64,000 nucleotides of DNA from Devosia sp. ZB163 (GTDB lineage: Bacteria > Pseudomonadota > Alphaproteobacteria > Rhizobiales > Devosiaceae), in contig NZ_JAQRMY010000003.1 in the NCBI RefSeq assembly GCF_028613635.1, positions 756,787 to 820,786 on the forward strand, given 5' to 3'. The notes under the pieces are model-generated. The model did no database searches, was not told where the DNA came from, and saw only the letters and a list, made by a program, of their open reading frames with translations. The position numbers were made by a program, and so were the translations under genes. Positions 19,414-28,321 of this stretch are shown one piece after another (the first letter of the stretch is position 1; each line of letters opens with the position of its first letter).

Positions 19414-19484
19414 CTCACCCCGGCCCTCACCCCAGAGGGGCGAGGGGGTGCGCCCCTCACCCTCAAGGTGAGGAGCGCCCGCGC
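19414..19484. repeat. GC-rich hairpin-forming intergenic repeat
   Basis: Between ychF and pth. The core CCTCACC, CTCAA loop, GGTGAGG (19455-19473) is a perfect 7-bp hairpin, preceded by several CCCTCACCCC / GAGGGG tracts. It may also serve as the pth terminator. Confidence 0.5.
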
Positions 19485-20225
19485 TCAGTCCTTCTTGAAG
19501 AGCTTCTTCAGCATATCGGCCATCGGACCCGTCTCGGGCACCTTGGCCTGGGGCTCGCTTGGGCGCGCCGCGCGGATGTGGCTTTGGCCGGCCGACTTCT
19601 TGCGGGTCGGGTCGGCGGTCTCGGGGCGCTGGTCCCGCTCGGCTCCATCGCCCTGGACGGCGATGGCGAGCTTGTTCATCAGGCCGTTGTCGTCGCCCTT
19701 GACGATCATGCCGGCATTGTCGGCGATGGCGTCGAGCAGGGGGATCAGCCAGGCCTGCTGCTCGGCCTTGGAAAAATCGCCGAGCACGTGCGGCATCACC
19801 AGGTCCTTGTGGCCCGGGTGGCCGACGCCGAGGCGGACGCGGCGGTAGCCGAGGCCGATCTGCGGATCGATGGAGCGCAGCCCATTGTGGCCGCCATTGC
19901 CGCCGCCGACCTTGACGCGGGTCTTGCCGGGCGCGAGGTCGATCTCGTCGTAGAGGACGGAGACGTCGGCGGGGCCGAGCTTGTAGAAGGTGGTCACCTT
20001 CTGGACGCTGTCGCCCGAGGAATTCATGTAGGTCTGCGGCTTGAGCAGCAGGACTCGCTCGCCGTCGATGGTGCCTTCGGAAATGAGGCCCTGGAACTTC
20101 TCGCGGAACGAGGGGAAGCCATGGCGGCGCGCGATGGCGTCGACCGCGAGGAATCCGATGTTGTGGCGGTTGTTCCGGTATTTGTCCCCGGGATTGCCGA
20201 GGCCGACGATGAGGTGCATCGGCAT
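19485..20225 (-). CDS. pth: Peptidyl-tRNA hydrolase
   Basis: 246 residues from ATG 20225. Recycles peptidyl-tRNA released from stalled ribosomes. It shows VGLGNPGDKYRNNRHNIGF with the catalytic His near 21, KPQTYMNSSG, and VGGGNGGHNGLRSI. The open frame runs far upstream but that part is unlike Pth. A polar tail of about 50 residues after the core (DGAERDQRPETADPTRKKSA onward) exceeds the usual 190-200 residue length; such tails occur in alphaproteobacteria. It follows rplY closely. Confidence 0.95.
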   Translation of the reverse strand: MPMHLIVGLGNPGDKYRNNRHNIGFLAVDAIARRHGFPSFREKFQGLISEGTIDGERVLLLKPQTYMNSSGDSVQKVTTFYKLGPADVSVLYDEIDLAPGKTRVKVGGGNGGHNGLRSIDPQIGLGYRRVRLGVGHPGHKDLVMPHVLGDFSKAEQQAWLIPLLDAIADNAGMIVKGDDNGLMNKLAIAVQGDGAERDQRPETADPTRKKSAGQSHIRAARPSEPQAKVPETGPMADMLKKLFKKD

Positions 20226-20280
20226 TGTATCCAGGCAGAGGGGCAGGGGAACGGGCGGGCCGAAGCCCGCCCGAAAGTCA

Positions 20281-20916
20281 TTACTCGGTGGCTTCGCCTT
20301 CGGCGGCGCCCTCAGCGGCACCAGCCTCGGCTTCCTCGGCGCGCAGGCCCGACGGAGCGACGATGGTGGCGATGGTGAGGTCGTCCTCGTGGCTGTGGTC
20401 GACGGCGCCGGCCGGCAGCTTGATGGCCGAGATGTGGATCGACTGGCCGACATCGAGATCGGTGAGATCGACGACGACCTCCTCGGGGATGTGGTCGGCA
20501 TCGACCGTCAGGTCGAGCGTGTGGTGCACGATGTTCAGCACACCGCCGCGCTTGATGCCGGGGCAGGAGTCTTCATTGGCGAAGTGCACCGGCACCTTGA
20601 CGTTGATCTTGGCGCCCTTGCCGATACGAAGGAAATCGACGTGCAGCGCGGTGTCCTTGACGGGGTCGAGCTGGTAGTCGCGCGGGATCACGCGGTGCTT
20701 CTCGCCGTCCACATCGACAGTGATGAGGTGGGAAAGGAAGCCGCCGGCATAGATGCGCTTCATGATCTCGTTGTACGAGATGGTGATGGCGAGCGGGGGC
20801 TTCTTGTCGCCGTAGATGACAGCAGGGATGAGCCCCTCACGACGCAGTGCACGAGCGGCCCCCTTGCCCACCCCGCTCCGCGCCTGAGCATTGAGCTCCT
20901 TAGCAGCAGTAGCCAT
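20281..20916 (-). CDS. rplY: 50S ribosomal protein L25/general stress protein Ctc
   Basis: 211 residues from ATG 20916. The N-terminal L25 domain binds 5S rRNA (LNAQARSGVGKGAARALRRE, GLIPAVIYG). The C-terminal TL5-type domain carries VPVHFANEDSCPGIKRGG and a final Glu/Ala-rich tail. In-frame codons up to 21000 are open but cover leader hairpins, so the inner ATG is preferred. It is cotranscribed with pth. Confidence 0.94.
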   Translation of the reverse strand: MATAAKELNAQARSGVGKGAARALRREGLIPAVIYGDKKPPLAITISYNEIMKRIYAGGFLSHLITVDVDGEKHRVIPRDYQLDPVKDTALHVDFLRIGKGAKINVKVPVHFANEDSCPGIKRGGVLNIVHHTLDLTVDADHIPEEVVVDLTDLDVGQSIHISAIKLPAGAVDHSHEDDLTIATIVAPSGLRAEEAEAGAAEGAAEGEATE

Positions 20917-20946
20917 TGAATTGATCCATTCATGGGTTGGTGTGAT

Positions 20947-20995
20947 CTTTGAGAAGTCAAAGCTCACGCACCCGTCCTCCAGGGGTGACGGGTGC
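20947..20995 (-). promoter_or_regulatory. Two-hairpin leader upstream of rplY
   Basis: On the minus strand, GCACCCGTC (20995-20987) pairs with GACGGGTGC (20976-20968), then CTTTGA pairs with TCAAAG across a CTTC loop (20962-20947). The second hairpin ends about 30 bases before the rplY ATG. The layout fits an autoregulatory ribosomal-protein leader or an attenuator, which is inference. Confidence 0.45.
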
Positions 20996-21053
20996 TTCAT
21001 GGGCGGTGGCTATAGTGGAAAGGCGCCGGGCGGGCAAGGGGATCGGGCGGGTT

Positions 21054-22298
21054 TCAGCCGTCTGAGAGGGCATCGAGCCGCTCGTGCAGGTACTGCCGCA
21101 CCGCAGCGTCCGTCGCAAGGCCGATGGCGAGGGTGAGTGCCTCGCGCGCTTCGCCGCGATGATTGGTTTCGGCGAGCAGGTGGGCGCGGGCGGCCCAGTA
21201 GGGCTGGTAGGTCCGCATGCGCTTGTCGGCGGCGAGAGGATCGGTCGCGGCGAGGGCTGCTGCCGGCCCCTCGACCTCGGCCAGCGCCATGGCGCGGTTG
21301 AGGGCGACAACGGGCGAGGCGCTGAGCGCGAGGAGGTGGCCGTAGAGGGCGACGACCACCGGCCAGGTGGGCTGGCCGCGGGTCAGGCGCGCGACGTGGG
21401 CGGACTGGATGGCGGCTTCGATCTGGTAGCGGCCCGACGGGCCCTGGGCGTTGGCGGCGTGGAGCAGATCCTCGGCGAGCGCGATCTGTGAGTCATCCCA
21501 AAGGGTTGTGTCCTGTTGCTCCAGCGGCACGTAGGTCCCGCTTGCGGTGCGCCGGGCCGCTCGACGGGCCTCGGTGTAGAGCATCAGGGCGAGGGCGCCC
21601 TTGGCTTCGGGCTCGTCGGGGAGAAGGGCGACGACAAGCCGGCCCAGCCAGATGGCTTCGTCGGTGAGTTGAGCCGAGGCGGCGTCGCCGATGTCGGCCC
21701 AGCCCTTGGAGTAAGCGGCGTAGATCGCCTCGAGAACGGCATCGAGCCGCTCGGGCAGCTCCTCCTTGCCGGGGACGCCGAACGGGATGCCGGCGTCGCG
21801 GATTCTGGTTTTGGCACGCACGAGGCGCTGGCCCATGGTGGCCGGAGGAATCAGGAAGGCGCTGGCGATGTCGATGGCCGTGAGGCCGAGAATGGTCTGC
21901 AGGATCAGCGGGGCCCGCATGCCGCGCTCGATGGCGGGATGGGCGCAGGCGAACATCAGGGCGAGGCGGCGATCGGGGATCTCATCCGGCATCTCGGCGG
22001 CGGCTTCGATTTCATCGGCCATCATCATCAGATGCTCCTCGCCCGCCTGCCGCGTGGCGCGGCGGCGCAATGCATCGGTCTGCCGGCGGCGGGCGACCGT
22101 CAGCAGCCAGGCATCCGGATTGTCGGGCACGCCCTCGCCGGGCCAGGTGCGCAGGGCCGTGGCGAAGGCTTCGGCCAGCGCATCCTCGGCGCTGGCGACG
22201 TCGCGGGTGCGGGCGGCGAGGAAGGCGACGAGGCGGCCGTAGCTCTCGCGGGCGACGCGCTCGGCGGTGCGGGCGGCCTCGTTGCCCTCCTGACGCAC
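21054..22298 (-). CDS. ECF sigma factor of the ECF42 type (DUF6596 extension)
   Basis: 414 residues, much longer than a simple ECF sigma. Region 2 is at 20-85 (AEDALAEAFATALRTWP, DAWLLTVARRR), and region 4 at about 120-170 (LTAIDIASAFLIPPATMGQ). After this comes a ~230-residue helical extension with TPR-like repeats, as in the SigJ/ECF42 class. The start is GTG at 22298, one base after the upstream YCII gene, which fits the known pairing of ECF42 with DGPF/YCII proteins. No anti-sigma gene is present; the extension probably does the regulating. Confidence 0.9.
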   Translation of the reverse strand: MRQEGNEAARTAERVARESYGRLVAFLAARTRDVASAEDALAEAFATALRTWPGEGVPDNPDAWLLTVARRRQTDALRRRATRQAGEEHLMMMADEIEAAAEMPDEIPDRRLALMFACAHPAIERGMRAPLILQTILGLTAIDIASAFLIPPATMGQRLVRAKTRIRDAGIPFGVPGKEELPERLDAVLEAIYAAYSKGWADIGDAASAQLTDEAIWLGRLVVALLPDEPEAKGALALMLYTEARRAARRTASGTYVPLEQQDTTLWDDSQIALAEDLLHAANAQGPSGRYQIEAAIQSAHVARLTRGQPTWPVVVALYGHLLALSASPVVALNRAMALAEVEGPAAALAATDPLAADKRMRTYQPYWAARAHLLAETNHRGEAREALTLAIGLATDAAVRQYLHERLDALSDG

Positions 22299-22299
22299 G

Positions 22300-22680
22300 T
22301 CAGTCGTCCTTCTGCCTGAGGCTCAGGTCCGGCCGGGGGTAGGTCTCGGCGAGCGGCCGGATCTCGATCGAGCCGTAGCGCGAGCTGGGGCAGCGCTTGG
22401 CCCAGCGGATGGCTTCGTCGAGATCGGGGACGTCGATCATGAAGTAGCCCGCCAGCTGCTCCTTGGTATCGGCGTAGGGGCCATCGAGGACGTCCGTCTT
22501 GCTGTCGGATACACGGACGGTGGTCGCCGCCGACGGAGGCTGCAGACGCTCGCCGGCGGCCATGCCCTGGCCCGCCTTGGCGAGGGCCTCGTTGAAGGCG
22601 GCGTAGTCGGCCCAGAGTTCCTTCTGCGGCGCGTTGGCGAGGGCGGCATCGTCGTGGTGGATCAGCATCATGTAACGCAT
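22300..22680 (-). CDS. YCII/DGPF family protein
   Basis: 126 residues, one YCII domain. It starts MRYMMLIHHDDAALAN and contains the DGPF-type motif LDGPYADTKEQLAGYF (about 64-79) and a final RYGSIEIRPL. The ferredoxin-like fold is known; the biochemical role of DGPF members is not. Directly upstream of the sigma gene and likely translationally linked to it. Confidence 0.92.
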   Translation of the reverse strand: MRYMMLIHHDDAALANAPQKELWADYAAFNEALAKAGQGMAAGERLQPPSAATTVRVSDSKTDVLDGPYADTKEQLAGYFMIDVPDLDEAIRWAKRCPSSRYGSIEIRPLAETYPRPDLSLRQKDD

Positions 22681-22693
22681 GGTCGGTCGGTCC

Positions 22694-23131
22694 TCAGCTC
22701 ATGGCCTGCTTCACGAGCTCGGCGATGCGCTTCTCGTCGGCCTCGGTGAGCTTGAGGAGCGCGTAGCTGGTCGGCCACATGTTGCCGTCATCGAGTCTGG
22801 CGGCCTCGTTGAAGCCGAGGGTGGAGTAGCGCGCCTTGAACTTGGCGGCGTCCTGGAAGAAGCAGACGTTCTTGCCGTCCCTGTAGTAGGCCGACATGCC
22901 GTACCAGAGCTTGGCCTTGAGCTCGGGAGCCGCCGCCAGCACGATCTCGTGGACGCGCTCGGCGATCTTGCGGTCGGCCTCGGGCATGGACGCGATCTTG
23001 GCCAGCACGGCCTTGGCGTCCTCGGCCTCGCCGGCGCCGCGCTTCTCGCGCTTGATCTCCTCGGCGCGCTCCTTCATCGCGGCCTTTTCCTCGGCGGTGA
23101 AGCTCTCGGTCTTTTTCCTGGTGGTCGCCAT
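22694..23131 (-). CDS. DUF1801-like small protein in the ECF42 operon
   Basis: 145 residues. The N-terminal 45 are highly charged and coiled (FTAEEKAAMKERAEEIKREK). The rest looks like a DUF1801/YdhG fold: APELKAKLWYGMSAYYRDGK, then FFQDAAKFKARYSTLGF. It sits 13 bases before the YCII gene on the same strand. Function is not established. Confidence 0.8.
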   Translation of the reverse strand: MATTRKKTESFTAEEKAAMKERAEEIKREKRGAGEAEDAKAVLAKIASMPEADRKIAERVHEIVLAAAPELKAKLWYGMSAYYRDGKNVCFFQDAAKFKARYSTLGFNEAARLDDGNMWPTSYALLKLTEADEKRIAELVKQAMS

Positions 23132-23153
23132 TTTCTGTTTCCTTCGCGCGCGT

Positions 23154-23543
23154 TTACCAGCTGAGCTGAACGAACTGGATGATGTTGCCGCAGGTATCGT
23201 TCACCTGCGCGATGATCGAGGCGGTCACGTCCGTCGGCGGCATGATGAAGTCGCCGCCCCTGGCCTTGATGCGCTCGTAGTCGGATTTCACGTCCTTGGT
23301 GTGCAGCACGAGTTCGGGCTGGCCCTGCTGGAACATGGCATCCTGGTAGGCCCTGGCGGCGGGATTGCTGTTGAGTTCGAGCTGCAGTTCCGTCCCATCG
23401 GGATCGTCGGGCGAGGCGACGGTCAGCCAGCGGTAGCCGCTGTTGCTGAAGTCGGCCTTCCTGGTGAGGCCAAGCACCTCCGTGTAGAAGTTCAGCGCCT
23501 TTTCCTGGTCGTCGACATACACCTTGGTGAGCTTGATCTGCAT
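23154..23543 (-). CDS. VOC/glyoxalase superfamily protein
   Basis: 129 residues from ATG 23543, which has a good upstream GGAG. It starts MQIKLTKVYVDDQEKALNFY (beta-alpha-beta opening of VOC domains), with ELQLELN and a C-terminal NDTCGNIIQFVQL strand. A metal-binding His/Glu set is only partly visible. Member of the ECF42 operon. Confidence 0.88.
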   Translation of the reverse strand: MQIKLTKVYVDDQEKALNFYTEVLGLTRKADFSNSGYRWLTVASPDDPDGTELQLELNSNPAARAYQDAMFQQGQPELVLHTKDVKSDYERIKARGGDFIMPPTDVTASIIAQVNDTCGNIIQFVQLSW

Positions 23544-23648
23544 GGTCTCTTCTCCGTCTTCCCGTTGGTAGCGCCGGGACGACATGCCCCGACGCTACAA
23601 TGACGGCGGTGTTCAGACCATTTCGACTCTGCGGCTGAAGATTGTTCG

Positions 23649-24062
23649 TCAGGCCCCGTAACCGGGGTGATAGGGCCGGATTTCGATCGAGCCCCACTGC
23701 ACGGCGGGACACTTCCGGGCCCAGTCGATGGCGGCATCCATGTCGGGGGCGTCTATGATGAAGTAGCCGCCGAACTGCTCGCGCGTTTCGGCATAGGGGC
23801 CATCATGCACCTTCAGTTCGCCGCCCTCGTTGGCGAAGTAGACGTGGCCGCTCGGGGTCGTCTGGCGCATCACCTCGCCGCCTTCCATGCGGATGGTCTT
23901 CGATTCCCAGGTCGGCTGCAGCGCCGAGGTGGCAACGAACGCGCCGGCCTTGGCGAGCGCCGACTCATAGGCCGCCATGTCCTGCATGGCAGCCTTCATG
24001 TCCTCGGCCGGGATGTCGGCGCCGGCCTTCTCATCGGCATAGAGCATCAGCATGTAGCGCAT
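23649..24062 (-). CDS. YCII/DGPF family protein, promoter-proximal copy
   Basis: 137 residues. It begins MRYMLMLYADEKAGADIP and has the motif HDGPYAETREQFGGYFIID (about 86-104) and a final VQWGSIEIRPYHPG. Paralogue of the 22300-22680 gene. First gene of the likely operon; the 105 bases to the VOC gene could hold a second promoter. Confidence 0.92.
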   Translation of the reverse strand: MRYMLMLYADEKAGADIPAEDMKAAMQDMAAYESALAKAGAFVATSALQPTWESKTIRMEGGEVMRQTTPSGHVYFANEGGELKVHDGPYAETREQFGGYFIIDAPDMDAAIDWARKCPAVQWGSIEIRPYHPGYGA

Positions 24063-24160
24063 GGTCGTCTCCTCTCATCGGCAACATAGCCCTTCAGGGC
24101 AATGTCGGGCGAGGAGGGCCGATTTCGACAGGGGAGGGCGGATTCCCGCGGATTGAGCCC

Positions 24161-24352
24161 CTAGTGTGGCTTCGACTTCTGGTTGACGTCGGGAGCGTCG
24201 GCCTTGTGCCTGGGAGGGCGCGGCACGCCGACGCTGCGCGCGATTTCCTGCGCCTTGTCGAGCGTGGCGCGGTCTCCGATCCGGTCGCGCGGATTGTTCA
24301 CGCTGCGGCCGAGATCATCCTGGTTGTCGTCGATCTGGCGGTTATGGGGCAT
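24161..24352 (-). CDS. Small hydrophilic hypothetical protein
   Basis: 63 residues, highly polar (MPHNRQIDDNQDDLGRSVNN and a Pro/Lys/His tail), likely disordered. A clear GAGGAG ribosome site lies before the ATG at 24352, supporting a gene. I recognise no family. Confidence 0.6.
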   Translation of the reverse strand: MPHNRQIDDNQDDLGRSVNNPRDRIGDRATLDKAQEIARSVGVPRPPRHKADAPDVNQKSKPH

Positions 24353-24418
24353 GGTGGTCTCCTCTCGTAGAGAGGAAACCGTCCGGCGTGATGTGGGTTC
24401 CGGCAGAACCCCAGGGGA

Positions 24419-25351
24419 TCAGTCGAGGAGGCTCGAAACGCTCTGCTCGCTGGCGGTGCGGGCAATGGCTTCGCCCATCAGGGGAGCGATCGAGATGCGG
24501 CGGATGTTCTTGGCCGCCTTCACCGCATCGGTCGCGATGATCGAGTCGGTGATCACCAGTTCCTTGAGGTGCGAGGCGGCGATGCGCTCGGCAGCGCCAT
24601 CCGACAGCACGCCGTGGGTGATGTAGGCGGAGACTTCCGTCGCCCCGGCCTTCAGCAGCGCCTCGGCGGCATTCACGAGCGTGCCGCCGGAATCGACGAT
24701 GTCGTCGATGAGGATGCAGGCGTGGCCGGCGACGTCGCCGATGATGTTCATCACCTCGGAGACGCCGGCCTTGGGGCGGCGCTTGTCGACGATGGCGAGG
24801 TCGGCACCGATGCGCTGCGCAGTGGCGCGGGCGCGGGCCACGCCGCCGACGTCGGGCGAGACGATCATGACGTTGCCGTTGGTGTAGTGCTCCTGGATGT
24901 CGCGGACCATGACGGGCGCGCCATAGAGGTTGTCGGTCGGGATATCGAAGAAGCCCTGGATCTGGGCGGCGTGGAGATCCAGCGTGATGACGCGGTTGAC
25001 ACCGGCCTCGGTGATGAGGTTGGCGACGAGCTTGGCCGAGATCGGCGTGCGCGAGGCGGACTTGCGGTCCTGCCGGGCGTAACCGAAATAGGGGATCACT
25101 GCCGTGATGCGTCGGGCCGAGGAGCGGCGCAGCGCATCCGAGAGGATCAGCAGCTCCATCAGGTTGTCGTTCGCCGGGTAGGACGTGGACTGGAGGATGA
25201 AGACATCCTCGCCTCGCACGTTCTCATGAATCTCGACGAAGATTTCCTTGTCGTTGAAGCGTTTGACCGTGCAATCGGTCAGCGGAACCTCAAGGTAGCT
25301 CGCAACGGCTTCGGCAAGGGCGCGATTTGAGTTGCCGGTGACCAGTTTCAC
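24419..25351 (-). CDS. prs: Ribose-phosphate pyrophosphokinase
   Basis: 310 residues, family length. Makes PRPP from ribose-5-phosphate and ATP for nucleotide, His and Trp synthesis. Diagnostic blocks: [16 protein letters not shown], the flexible-loop [20 protein letters not shown], the PRPP-binding region [15 protein letters not shown], and [20 protein letters not shown] near the end. It has the class I pattern. apt at 12.7 kb uses its product. Confidence 0.97.
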   Translation of the reverse strand: MKLVTGNSNRALAEAVASYLEVPLTDCTVKRFNDKEIFVEIHENVRGEDVFILQSTSYPANDNLMELLILSDALRRSSARRITAVIPYFGYARQDRKSASRTPISAKLVANLITEAGVNRVITLDLHAAQIQGFFDIPTDNLYGAPVMVRDIQEHYTNGNVMIVSPDVGGVARARATAQRIGADLAIVDKRRPKAGVSEVMNIIGDVAGHACILIDDIVDSGGTLVNAAEALLKAGATEVSAYITHGVLSDGAAERIAASHLKELVITDSIIATDAVKAAKNIRRISIAPLMGEAIARTASEQSVSSLLD

Positions 25352-25476
25352 GAGCGCGCTCCGGGTTGACGCCGGGCGGGAGTTGGCCGGCTCCTGTCGC
25401 GCGGGTCTCTAGCGGACGGCGGGCCGGGACGCAATGCGCCTTGTGACGGATGGATGAAGGATTCGTGCGAACCCTG

Positions 25477-26253
25477 TCATAGTCCGCCCAGGCCGATGAC
25501 GCTCAGCTGGCGGCCGGTGATGATGCCCTTGTGGGTCGCGTAGCGGTGGGAGAAGTACTTCTTGGGCTCGGCGTAGGTGCAGATGCCGAGATCGTCCACC
25601 AGTGCGATGCCGGAGGCCATCAACTGGTCGAAGACGAAGCCGGGGAGATCGAAGTGCTCGCGGCCGCCGTTGGGCGTGGTGATGCGGTTGGCGGCGTCGC
25701 GGTGGTCGCGCAGGACGTTGGCGGCGAACTCGGGGCCGACCTCGTAGTTGGGGCCGGAGATGGTGGGGCCGATGGCGGCGATGATGCGGTCGCGGCGCGC
25801 GCCGAGGTCGATCATGGCCTCGACGGTCGCTTCGGCAATGCCGCCGGTCGCCCCCTTCCAGCCGGCATGTGCGGCGCCGATGACGCGCGCCTCCGGATCG
25901 GCGAAGAGGATGGGGGTGCAGTCGGCCGTCAGGATGCCGAGCGCGAGGCCGTGGACGCGGGTCACGATGGCATCGGCTTCTGGGATGTCGTCGGGCTTGG
26001 GCTGGCGCGTCACTTCCATCACGGTGACGGAGTGGACCTGCTTCATCGTCACCAGCTGATCGGCGGAAAAACCAAGCACACCAGATATTTGCGCGCGGTT
26101 CTCGGCAACATGATTCAACCTGTCGCCGGCAGACACGGAGACGTTGAGCGAGGCGAACTCGCCGGTCGACACGCCGCCACGCCGGCCGAAGAAGCCGTGG
26201 CGGATGCCTGTGACGCGCTCGAGCGCGCGGCTCGTCTCGAAGGGCAGGCTCAT
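25477..26253 (-). CDS. pgeF: Peptidoglycan editing factor (laccase-domain, DUF152)
   Basis: 258 residues, one Cu-oxidase_4 (laccase) domain. It has the metal-site blocks TMKQVHSVTVMEV, LALGILTADCTPILFADP, VIGAAHAGWKGATGG and AAIGPTISGPNYEVG, with the conserved His and Cys residues. Family members act on peptidoglycan fragments or purine nucleosides; which applies here is not visible. It overlaps midA by 4 bp (ATGA). Confidence 0.93.
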   Translation of the reverse strand: MSLPFETSRALERVTGIRHGFFGRRGGVSTGEFASLNVSVSAGDRLNHVAENRAQISGVLGFSADQLVTMKQVHSVTVMEVTRQPKPDDIPEADAIVTRVHGLALGILTADCTPILFADPEARVIGAAHAGWKGATGGIAEATVEAMIDLGARRDRIIAAIGPTISGPNYEVGPEFAANVLRDHRDAANRITTPNGGREHFDLPGFVFDQLMASGIALVDDLGICTYAEPKKYFSHRYATHKGIITGRQLSVIGLGGL

Positions 26254-27329
26254 GACGGGAACCCCACGGCCTCGAGGTCGCCCGAGTGGGCGCAGAACAC
26301 CTTGAACAGCGTGCCCATCTCCTCCGGGGCGGTGAGGCGGCGCAGGGCGGCGCCTATCGCATCCATCTGGCCGGGGTTGGCGCGGGCGAGGGCGCTCGCG
26401 CGCTCGACGATACCGAGGGCGCCAAGGAAATCGCGCTGGGTGGAGAGCTTCTCGACGGTGAGGCCGAGGTCGGTCGCGACCCGGGCGAGCGCGCCGAAAT
26501 CGACATGGGCGCTCAGGTCGATCTCGCCGGGGGATTCGAGCGGGTCGGCATAGGCGTGATGGCTCACGGCCTGCAGGGTTTCGCCGGTCTGGGTGGTGGC
26601 GTAGCCGTAGTCGATGGCGAGGAGGGCGCCCTTCTGCTCGCGGATGCGGGTGCCGAGTTTCTGCATCACGTCGGCCGCGGCGAGGCTGACCTCGTAGATC
26701 TCGCCGGGCCGGGCCGAACGGACCTCCTCGGGCATCACCGTATCCGGGATGGGCGTGGGGTTGAGGCCGAAGGTGCGCTTGCCGTCGCGGAGGCCGACCT
26801 GGCGCTCGTGCCAGCCATCGGTGCCCTTTACGAACTGGCGGATGGGCAGGGCGTCGAAGAACTCGTTGGCGACGACGAAGATCGGGTCCTCGGCGACGGA
26901 ATCGATCTCGCTGGCCCAGTACGGGTTGTACTGGCCGAGACGCTCGGCCTGCTGGGCCTTGAGGGCGGGATTGGTTTCGAACAGCTGCAGATGGCAGGCA
27001 TCGAGGAAGCCCTCGGCGCGGGCGGCGACGCGCAGCGCATCCTGCATGAGCGTGCCGCGGCCGGGGCCGAGCTCGAGGAGCGTGAAGCTCTTTGGCTCGC
27101 TCATCTGCTGCCAGAGATTGACGATGAAGAAGCCGATCAGCTCGCCGAACATCTGGCTGATCTCGGGCGCCGTGACGAAATCGCCGCCGCGGCCGAGCGG
27201 GTCCTTGCCGGTGTAGTAGCCCGAGCGCGGATGGGTGAGGGCGAGGCTCATGTAGGTCGCGATCGACATGGGGCCGTTCTGGCTCAGCTGCATGTCGATG
27301 AGTTCGCCGAGGGTGTGGTCGTCAGCCAT
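26250..27329 (-). CDS. midA: SAM-dependent methyltransferase of the MidA/NDUFAF7 family
   Basis: 359 residues from ATG 27329. A GAGGAA ribosome site lies before this ATG; a longer frame has none. It has the family opening (PMSIATYMSLALTHPRSGYY), GDFVTAPEISQMFGELIG, SAM motif LLELGPGRGTLMQDAL, and NEFFDALPIRQF. In mitochondria NDUFAF7 methylates an arginine of complex I; the bacterial role is less certain. It overlaps the end of lgt by 8 bases. Confidence 0.9.
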   Translation of the reverse strand: MADDHTLGELIDMQLSQNGPMSIATYMSLALTHPRSGYYTGKDPLGRGGDFVTAPEISQMFGELIGFFIVNLWQQMSEPKSFTLLELGPGRGTLMQDALRVAARAEGFLDACHLQLFETNPALKAQQAERLGQYNPYWASEIDSVAEDPIFVVANEFFDALPIRQFVKGTDGWHERQVGLRDGKRTFGLNPTPIPDTVMPEEVRSARPGEIYEVSLAAADVMQKLGTRIREQKGALLAIDYGYATTQTGETLQAVSHHAYADPLESPGEIDLSAHVDFGALARVATDLGLTVEKLSTQRDFLGALGIVERASALARANPGQMDAIGAALRRLTAPEEMGTLFKVFCAHSGDLEAVGFPS

Positions 27330-28134
27330 GGCGGTTCCTCGATGCGTAGACGACAAGGCCGATGCCGGCGACGAGGATGGGCAGGCTCAGCACCATGCCC
27401 ATGGTCAGCCAGCCGCCGTAGAGATAGCCGATCTGGGCGTCGGGCAGGCGGAAGAACTCGACGAAGATGCGGCTCAGCGCATAGCCGATGCCGAAAATGC
27501 CGGCGACGAGGCCGGGGGATTTCAGCGCATTGAACCGGTGCGTGGCGATGCGGATGACGATGAAGAGCAGGACGCCCTCGAGCAGGGCTTCGTAGAGCTG
27601 GCTGGGATGGCGGGGGAGTTGCTCGGGGTCGGTGGGGAAGACGACGCCCCAGGGCAGGTCGGTCGGCGCGCCATAGAGCTCGGCATTGATGAAGTTGGCG
27701 ACGCGGCCGAGGAACAGGCCGATCGTCCCGATGCAGCCGAGCAGGTCGAAACCGGAGAGGATGTTGCCGCCCTTGTGGCGGGTGAACAGCGCCATGGCGA
27801 CCATGATGCCGACGAGGCCGCCGTGGAAGCTCATGCCGCCGTCCCACAGGGCGAAGATCTCGCCCGGGTTCTGGAGGTAGTAGCCGAGGTTGTAGAAGAG
27901 CACGTAGCCGATGCGGCCACCGACGATGATGCCGATCACCGACCAGAAGGCGAAATCCCAGATTGCGGGGGCCTCGAAGGGCGGCTTGTTGTCTCGCCAC
28001 AGGCCGTGACGCTTGAGGAGGGTCGCGCCGTAGGCTGCGCCTCCAAGGACCCCGACCAGGTAGGCGAGGGCGTACCAACGCACGACGAGCGGGCCGATGG
28101 CGAAAGCGACGGGATCAATAATGGGGAAGGGCAA
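27322..28134 (-). CDS. lgt: Prolipoprotein diacylglyceryl transferase
   Basis: 270 residues, multi-helix inner-membrane enzyme that lipidates the lipobox Cys of lipoprotein precursors. Signatures: GIIVGGRIGYVLFYNL, the active His region MSFHGGLVGIMVAMA, and the key GRVANFINAELYG motif (Lgt signature). It starts with TTG at 28134, seven bases after a CGGAG ribosome site. First of the lgt-midA-pgeF run. Confidence 0.96.
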   Translation of the reverse strand: MPFPIIDPVAFAIGPLVVRWYALAYLVGVLGGAAYGATLLKRHGLWRDNKPPFEAPAIWDFAFWSVIGIIVGGRIGYVLFYNLGYYLQNPGEIFALWDGGMSFHGGLVGIMVAMALFTRHKGGNILSGFDLLGCIGTIGLFLGRVANFINAELYGAPTDLPWGVVFPTDPEQLPRHPSQLYEALLEGVLLFIVIRIATHRFNALKSPGLVAGIFGIGYALSRIFVEFFRLPDAQIGYLYGGWLTMGMVLSLPILVAGIGLVVYASRNRHG

Positions 28135-28148
28135 GCGCGGCTCCGTTC

Positions 28149-28170
28149 GAGGAAATCGGGCGATTTCCTC
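28149..28170. promoter_or_regulatory. 10-bp inverted repeat upstream of lgt
   Basis: GAGGAAATCG, two bases GG, CGATTTCCTC: a perfect 10-bp dyad, 14 bases before the lgt start and 150 bases before the ubiK-like gene on the other side. It could be an operator or an RNA hairpin in the lgt leader. Confidence 0.5.
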
Positions 28171-28321
28171 TCACATTCTTACATGGTGATGCGTTCGGAC
28201 CGGAGGATTGAACGCACTCCGATCGAAGCAAGCTGAGACCTTTTAGCCGCCGGCTGGCTCTGGTCAAGGCGAGCCGGTCCGCCTAAATAGCTCGGTGCAA
28301 CCCGTTGAGAGGACAAGTCCT

